From Verpa conica (lineage: Eukaryota; Ascomycota; Pezizomycetes; Pezizales; Morchellaceae), in the NCBI GenBank assembly GCA_033030425.1, contig JAUFSD010000001.1:2914001-2978000 (forward strand): DNA of 64,000 bases, read 5' to 3'. Below, piece after piece: positions 58,088 through 64,000 of the stretch. Below the pieces are notes generated by a model, which was not told the DNA's origin, searched no databases, and saw only the letters and a list, made by a program, of their open reading frames with translations. The stretch's first letter is position 1. Every line of letters starts with the position of its first letter. A program made the translations under genes and the position numbers.

Positions 58088-60155
58088 ATGAAGCCCGCAG
58101 CTTCCCCCCGGCCCCCCGGCGGTCGAGTCCTCGGGAGTGCAGCTGGACGCCGCAGTCTCTCCCCCGCCATCTCTGCTGTCGCCTCAGGTGGCTCAAACGG
58201 GCGCTTATCACCATCGGCTAGTTCCGTCTCTCTAAACTCTGACTTTGGAAGCTTGAGGGACGGTGACGGAGCGCGTATTGGCAGTCCATCGGCTGGATCC
58301 GGGGATTCACTCATCTGTCCGATATGTTCGGAGGAGATGGTGACGTTATTACAGTTGAACCGGTAGGTTCTTGAGAAAGAAAGAGAGAACGTACAAAAAA
58401 GCCATTGGTTTATGCGCTGATTAGGGAGCTAGACATCTCGACGATATTCACAAAGAGGTCGAGGAGATCGAGAAGGACGACATCAGCACTTGGTTTCGCA
58501 AACGGATGCTCAAAGCCAAGTCCTTCCAACCCGTCACGGTACTCAACCAGAAACTAAAGGGGCTCGAGGTCTTTGAGTCGAATGATACACCACCGGCCGG
58601 GGGACCTTCTTCGGTCGGGCCCATGTTGCAGAGTAACGGGCGAGTGACGCCCGAGGAACGGGACCCGGATTTCGCAGTGACGAGATACCATTGGCAGCGG
58701 ACCACGGGGGATGATTACTGCTTAGACCCTGTGTGTCAGAAGCCGTTGGGCGCGCTTAATGGCTCTGTTAATTGTCGGAAGTGTGGCAAGTTGTTTTGTG
58801 AGGAACATACAATGTATCAGATTAAGCTATCTCGCTCCGCGCAGCATGAGCCGGTAAGAGGGTTCTGGTGCCGTGTCTGTGAGACCTGTTATAAGTCTCG
58901 AGAAGGCTACAATGATCATCAAGGCTTGGTACGAGACCATACAAAAGACTTTTCCGAGATCCGGAGGAAAACAGTTGATAGGGCGTATTTAGAAGTTACA
59001 AGGCTTGAAAAGCGATTAACGAAGCTCACACAACTACTCGTCAGTCCGCCCACTAATGATATTGGTAACGGCGGGTTTATAAAAGCTGTATCAAGTCTAC
59101 GGAATCAACGGAGAGTGCTAGAGCAGTCTGTAGTTGCATGGGAGGACGACTCTTCAGTCCCCATGTGTCCGTATTGCAAGCAGACCTTCTCACAGTTCGG
59201 ACTAAAAAGACATCATTGCCGTTTATGTGGGAAGGTTGTGTGTGGTGATCTACGAACCGGGTGTTCTAGTGAAGTAGGACTGAACGTATCAGCGAGTATA
59301 TACCCTCTTTCCCCTGTGGAGATATCACGACTGACATATCATGGCAGCAGCAAACACACTCTCTGAGAAAACCCTCAACGAAATGTCACTCGACGTGCGC
59401 ATCTGCCAAGAATGCAAATCCATCGTCTTTAGCAAACGCGACTTCGCACTCGACATCGCCCGTCTCCCCACCGACGCACGAACCTACCAAACCCTGATCC
59501 AGTTCGAGCAAGGGATCAAAACCATGATGCCTCGATTCCAAAAGCTCCTCTCAACCCTCCAGTGCGTCCTCTCTTTCCTCTCCCCAACTACCCAAAAACT
59601 AACACCCCCTATAGAGACCACCACAAAACCCCCACATCCACACAACTCCTCGAAGCCACCAAAACCCGAAAAAAGCTCCTCGACACCTTCGCTCAATATG
59701 ACGCTACTTCTAAACGCCTACTAACCCTCCCAACCACCTCCCCAACCCAACAACGTCTCCAAAAGGCCATTCACCAATCCGCAACACAATTCCTCCACCT
59801 AAACATGCTCCCCCTCAAAGCCCTCCCGAAACTCCTCAGCAACAACAACACCAAACGCACCTCTTCTTCTTCACCAATTAGGAATATCACAAGCACAAGT
59901 AACGGCGCTAACAAACCTTCTTCGTCGCGCGCACTCACTATGGTCTCTGCTGCAACAGACGCGAAAGAAAAAGAGTTGAAGGAACAGCTTATGGTGCTCG
60001 AGGAACAGAGGTTCCTTGTCGGTGAGATGATGGAGGAAGCTAAAGCGAGGAGAAGGTTTGATGAGGTGGCGGCGTTGGCGGGTAGTTTGGAAGACTTGGA
60101 TAGAGAGGTTATGAGACTTGGTGGTGAGATTGCGGAGTTTGATGGGTTGGCTTAG
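58088..60155 (+). CDS. PEP7: FYVE-domain endosomal tethering protein Pep7/Vac1 (rabenosyn-like)
   Basis: Effector of Vps21/Rab5 acting with Vps45 in Golgi-to-endosome and vacuolar protein sorting. Exons 58088-58362, 58433-59295, 59351-59561 and 59615-60155; 629 residues. A Ser-rich start is followed by a C2H2 finger split by intron 1 (CPICSEEMVTLLQLNRHLDDIH), the classic Pep7 N-terminus. Then comes a first Cys-rich FYVE-like module (CRKCGKLFCEEHT...WCRVCETCYKSREGY), a helical linker (LEVTRLEKRLTKLTQLL) and a second FYVE finger with the signature LKRHHCRLCGKVVC, completed after intron 2 by CQEC. The C-terminal coiled coil (KEKELKEQLMVLEEQRFLVGEMMEEAKARRRFDEV) matches the Rab-binding region. 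A tandem acceptor (CAGCAG at 59345-59350) allows one extra residue. Confidence 0.92.
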
Positions 60156-60835
60156 GGTTTTTTTTCTTCTTTCTTTTCTTTGACTTTTTATATATATATG
60201 TTGGATTGGGTTTTTTTTCCTTGCCTTTTTATTTTTTTATTTTTACTTTTTAGCTATGGGATTTGCATTGGGTGGCGTTTTCATTTTTTTTTTTTTTCCT
60301 TTTCTTCCTGTAGAGCTCGCTTTTCTCTTTTTTCGTGATGGGTTTGCGTGCTTGATACTATGGTAGAAAAAGATTTTTTTCCTTTTTTTTTCTGATACAG
60401 CTCGTGGCGAAGTAGATATATACTGAGATGCTTGATACCTTTTAACTATTTCTTTGGGGGTAGAGTGATATTCGTGAGCTTTTTCTGTTTTTTATATACT
60501 GCATAGTTAATAGATATTTCATACGTTATAGATTTTTACAAATTACATAATGGCGAGTGATGGTGTGTGAACGTGAGGTCTTGGAGCTAAGCGTGGGGGG
60601 GCATATTTGAGGAAGGCGTATATTCATAGACTTACCCAAAACACTTAGTACTTCAATAAAATATGGATATCAATCTCATTTCTTAAAACAGTATAAAAAA
60701 AGGCTTTTAAAAAAAAGAACGCCACCATTTCGAATTCCCTCAAAGACAATAACAGAACCGCAATGATTTCAAATCTCATAGCTACACTTCTACTCCTTAA
60801 TCCACCCATCAATCATTACTCATTCTCTCCTTCCC
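60156..60835. other. Convergent intergenic region
   Basis: T-rich 3' flank of PEP7 (T runs at about 60280-60300) and the 3' flank of the SERINC gene. No gene is supported. Confidence 0.5.
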
Positions 60836-62468
60836 TTAATCAAACCTATCCGGTAAGACGACCGGCGCAACTAAAGTCCAGGTATACAATCCATAACAAA
60901 CCCACGCACTAACAATCTTGACCCAACTAGCAGCATACGTCCTACCCACCGGTGTGAAGCTCTCATCATCGCCCTTCCCTGGTTCCAAACTCATTGTAAG
61001 GAGTGTTGCGGTCCATGCAGTGGCAAGGAAGAAAATGATATGGAATCCGGTATAGCTGTACTGTGCACCGAACTTCTCGTCGTCGCCTCTATAAACCCTC
61101 TCTTCATCGTCATCATCATCGTCATCGAGTGCAGATGCTGGGAGTGATCCGTCTTCGACTGCGCGGCGGAGGGCACGGGCTCGCATTTCGGATCTGCTAG
61201 GCTCTGTGGTGACAAGTCCATGTTCGCTGTCATTAATAGCGGAATAGCCGCCGTTGGCGGGGCTGTTGGTGCCTTTGTTAAGAGGACCGACGCCCTGGGA
61301 TGCAGCGCGGGTGGTGGTGTATGCGATTGTGAGGAAGGTTACGATGGCACCAAGGATGATTGAAGCAGAGCGAGTACCGCGTGCACGGAGGAGCGGGTTA
61401 CATTGTTTGTCGTCCGGCTCCATAGATACGGCGGACATAGTAAGGTAGGTACAGTAGATAGCGACCATGGCAGACTGGGCGAGGCCGGCTCGGGAGTTGT
61501 ATTCTTGGACAGTAGGGTGGATTGAAATGGCGGAGACGGCGATGAATAAGAGGAGATTGATTGTAATTGCGGCTTGATTCATCGAACACCCGTGTCCAGC
61601 AAAGAAGACGTACATGACGACTGTGAGTGCGATGCTACCGACGTACATGCCGAGGGTGCTACCGAGAAGTATTCCACGCCATGTCCTAGAGTCGGTATCT
61701 TCAATCCTGTCAAGGCAGGTCTCTGCCCATGTGTGTGCGAGATCGACAAGGAGGATGAGACCAAGAAGAAGGAAGAGCATGGCGCCAACTAGTGCAAAGT
61801 AATTTCCCCAGACGAGGAAGAAACCCTCAGGGATCAGGAATGTGACGACGATGAGCAGAAGCCAAGCGATGATCTTGGGTCCCCAGTACCCGTTTTGAAT
61901 AGCAGCTCGGCCATCCCGAGTGCTGTTGACGCCGACGAGGAGAATAGCGAGAATAGCGTGGAAGAAACCGAGGGCGAATTGTATACGATGAACCGCGACG
62001 AAGCCGTAGCACTTTTCACCTGTGCAGGTTATCGGGAAATAGTCAAGGGCCAGATGCTCCAGCTTCTTGATAGCCCAAGGCGTGAGCATTACCCATGATG
62101 CGATACTGTTGATGAGGAAGATTACTATATATAGTTAGCTTCATAGAACTCATAGTTGACGAGAAGTCAAGCCTGATAGTGGAGAACTACGGGGCCATAC
62201 AAGCATAGGCGATCCTTGTTGCGGTACTATCAATATGTTAGCCCCAGAACTGTTTCAATCATATGTAAAATCCCTTACCTGCTATTGCATTTCCCACAAA
62301 TACTGCATAGAGCCGAGCACGCGGCCGCGCCGCAGCACGATAGTAGAAAAGACCCGACCTACTCCCAGTCAGTTCAAGATTACAAGCCATAGATAGCTGT
62401 GGAGAAGGCTCATCTACCGTGTAAAGGCCAGGAACGGCAAGAAACGGAATAGAAAGAAGGGCACCCAT
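60836..62468 (-). CDS. TMS1: SERINC-family membrane protein (Tms1)
   Basis: Multi-spanning membrane protein of the SERINC/TDE1 family; yeast Tms1 is a vacuolar or endosomal member, and the family moves or scrambles phospholipids. Exons on the minus strand: 62468-62418, 62358-62279, 62226-62201 (26 bases) and 62124-60836; 481 residues. The start is MGALLSIPFLAVPG, then a Cys-rich stretch after the first intron (SCCGAAACSALCSICGKCNS), TATRIAYA, and MLTPWAIKKLEHLALDYFP, all family landmarks. About ten membrane segments follow, with CYGFVAVHRIQFALGFFH and CSMNQAAITINLLLFI. An acidic loop with a DDDDDDDEE run precedes YTGFHIIFFLATAWTATLLT. The 26-base third exon encodes eight whole codons and is needed for frame. 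Confidence 0.94.
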
Positions 62469-63777
62469 GGCAGAGTGTGATGTCGTGGAGATGGTGTTTG
62501 TTCTGGGTTGTGCAGGATCAAGTGAGCTTACGTCGGTTGGGGCGCTAAACTGCGATGTGGCGTTGCAGAGCCACTTTACCCCTGTGCAGCCACACATGCT
62601 AGGAGGTTATTTAGTTAGTAGATCCATCGTTAGTAATGTCCTACAGACTAAGACCAGTTCAAGCCTTCGCATATGTTAATGACTTGCGAGAGGTGAAATA
62701 TAAGCTTCATCGGGGTATTTATGCTCCTTGTCTAGCGTAACTCTGGGCATAGCTTGTTATTAGGAGATATAGAAGGTGTATAATCGTATTTGGGCTGGGG
62801 TATCTTGAATATTTCACAGCCGAAATATGTAAATCGAATGCTCTCGTAGAACTCGAGATTACATGCGACTATATCTTTATTAAGCGGTGTTGAAAGCCTC
62901 TTGACTTAATTATACAAATAGGGTATATCCACTACCCATTCAAGAAATACATGCATCTCTGTACGCTGGATCTTGGCCGGAGACTACATGTAATTACCCT
63001 AAAGTTTGGGGTGAACATGGAACAGTGTGACTATCCAATGTATGAGACTATTGTGCAAATAATGTATTCATATACCTACCCCTAGCCGACTTTAGTTGAG
63101 GAAAGTAAATACGAAATAGCCGATTTTTGTATATTCAGTTCTCTCGGCCGACTCACAGTTAGCAGATCGGCCAGATCGACTTGGTACCCCTATAGTACTA
63201 TGCCGGAGACATCTCGAGGAAATTCTGCCGCTTTACTAAAGATTATATGGTTTAGCCCGGAGACATTTCGCACACATTTTTGCACCTTAGATCATTAATC
63301 TCTTAGGTTGATACTTGGATATCTTTCCGAGTAACATAGGTGCTTGGGATATATTATAGAGAGGTAAACTAAAATACGAAGCATTAAATACAGTATAATC
63401 AAGGGTCGGGTTAATATACTGGAGTTTATAGAGAAGTTTACGATATTATAAGGATACACACTCTGCGTAGATAACAGAGATACCTAATACAGGAGCCGAA
63501 GAAAAGGGCTCGAAATCTATATTTGCTAGGAATCTTTACCTCTCGGCCGGAAGAAACCCAGATAGTCTTAAAGGCATAGATAGTATCTGCTATAACTCAT
63601 GTAGTACTATGATCATCAAGTACTATCCCATCATCAGGCTTCTATATATTAGATACCTAACTCCCGCCCATAGACTACATCTACTTCAAATACCCAAAAG
63701 CCTTCAATCCTTCTCCTTCAATTCTTCACTTTTAATTCTTTACCTTTAATTCTTCTCTTTTCACAGCTCCCCAAAAG
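62469..63777. other. Intergenic region upstream of the second SDR gene
   Basis: AT-rich DNA with no supported gene. It contains CTCTCGGCCGA at 63141-63151, a degenerate GATCGGCCAGATCG near 63166, and CTCGGCCGG near 63543, the same half-site arrangement as before the SDR at 11773. The last 100 bases are pyrimidine-rich (CTTCAATTCTTC units), a typical fungal leader. Confidence 0.5.
63144..63151. promoter_or_regulatory. TCGGCCGA palindrome upstream of the second SDR
   Basis: Exact copy of the octamer found twice before the first SDR gene, about 630 bases before this start codon, with a near copy (TCGGCCGG) at 63543, about 235 bases before it. It suggests a shared Zn2Cys6-type regulator for the two paralogues; this is inference from sequence alone. 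Confidence 0.25.
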
Positions 63778-64000
63778 ATGAGTTTAGAATTCCTCAGCCG
63801 TATCTGGGCCCAAAACCGAATGACCATTCCCCCACTCCTACCCAGCACTGACTTCTCCAACAAAACCATCCTCCTAACCGGCAACACCGCTGACCTAGGC
63901 TATGAATGCGCCCTACAGCTCCTACAGGCGAAAACCGGCCGCTTGATCCTCCCCGTCCGCAACCTCCCTAGAGATGAAGCAGCACGCACCAAACTCATCA
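63778..64000 (+). CDS. Short-chain dehydrogenase paralogue, N-terminal part (cut by window end)
   Basis: The first 74 residues, in frame, of an SDR related to the gene at 11773: the shared blocks LPSTDFSNKTILLTG and LLQAKTGRLILPVR align without gaps. It starts MSLEFLSRIW after a CCCAAAAG leader. The nucleotide-binding motif reads TGNTADLG (residues 34-41) where the paralogue has TGANTGLG, so the second glycine of TGxxxGxG is aspartate. The catalytic Tyr/Lys region lies outside the window. Base use is more C-rich at third positions than in the paralogue. Whether this is a functional enzyme cannot be judged from this part. Confidence 0.8.
   Translation, partial: MSLEFLSRIWAQNRMTIPPLLPSTDFSNKTILLTGNTADLGYECALQLLQAKTGRLILPVRNLPRDEAARTKLI

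Noticed and set aside
1..64000. CRISPR array, rRNA, bacterial operon features, viral elements
   Set aside because: None seen; gene structure is eukaryotic throughout and no reverse transcriptase, integrase or capsid-like frame was found.

Overview
The window looks like genomic DNA of a filamentous ascomycete (Pezizomycotina), possibly an early-diverging class; the class is a guess from layout only. Evidence: many short introns with GT..AG borders and CTAAC/CTGAC branch sites, a Zn2Cys6 regulator, a Cho2-type phosphatidylethanolamine methyltransferase, a peroxisomal Lon protease ending in SRL, ECM4/QRI7/MET8/PEP7/TMS1 homologues, and wide AT-rich intergenic stretches. I see about 23 protein genes, no tRNA or rRNA gene, and no CRISPR array. 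Gene models below were spliced by hand from the sequence; exon ends are given in the evidence text and every multi-exon model keeps frame throughout.

Layout. 1-900: 5' exon of a Van1/Anp1-family mannosyltransferase (minus), cut by the window edge. 0.9-5.5 kb: gene-free, with a decayed copy of a small inverted-repeat element. 5.5-9.7 kb: small secreted Cys-rich protein and CHO2 (both minus). 11.8-12.9 kb: short-chain dehydrogenase (SDR). 14.6-19.0 kb: ten-exon peroxisomal Lon protease. 19-25.6 kb: a 6.6 kb gene-free region rich in simple repeats, ending in a Zn2Cys6/PAS-like transcription factor (25.6-28.1 kb). 30.3-31.2 kb: DNAJC8/Spf31-like J-protein. 32.9 kb: small Cys/His protein. 34.1-35.4 kb: ECM4-type glutathione transferase. 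36.0-40.0 kb: gamma-tubulin complex protein 4 and QRI7 in tandem. 40.2-41.0 kb: SANT/Myb-like protein. 42.4-43.7 kb: a collagen-like protein, the most unusual gene here. 46.1-48.5 kb: nucleotidyltransferase-fold protein and metallophosphoesterase. 49.5-50.7 kb: eIF2alpha. 51.5-52.5 kb: YIP1-family Golgi protein. 53.4-54.4 kb: secreted metallo-beta-lactamase-fold protein. 56.9-60.2 kb: divergent MET8 and PEP7/VAC1. 60.8-62.5 kb: TMS1/SERINC. 63.8 kb to the end: a second SDR, paralogous to the one at 11.8 kb, cut by the window end.

Most genes are housekeeping functions (phospholipid methylation, translation initiation, tRNA t6A, siroheme, endosome and Golgi traffic, microtubule nucleation, peroxisomal proteolysis) with no operon-like or biosynthetic-cluster logic. 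Accessory-looking items are the collagen-like gene, the two related SDR genes, the small Cys-rich proteins, and a family of short terminal-inverted-repeat elements.
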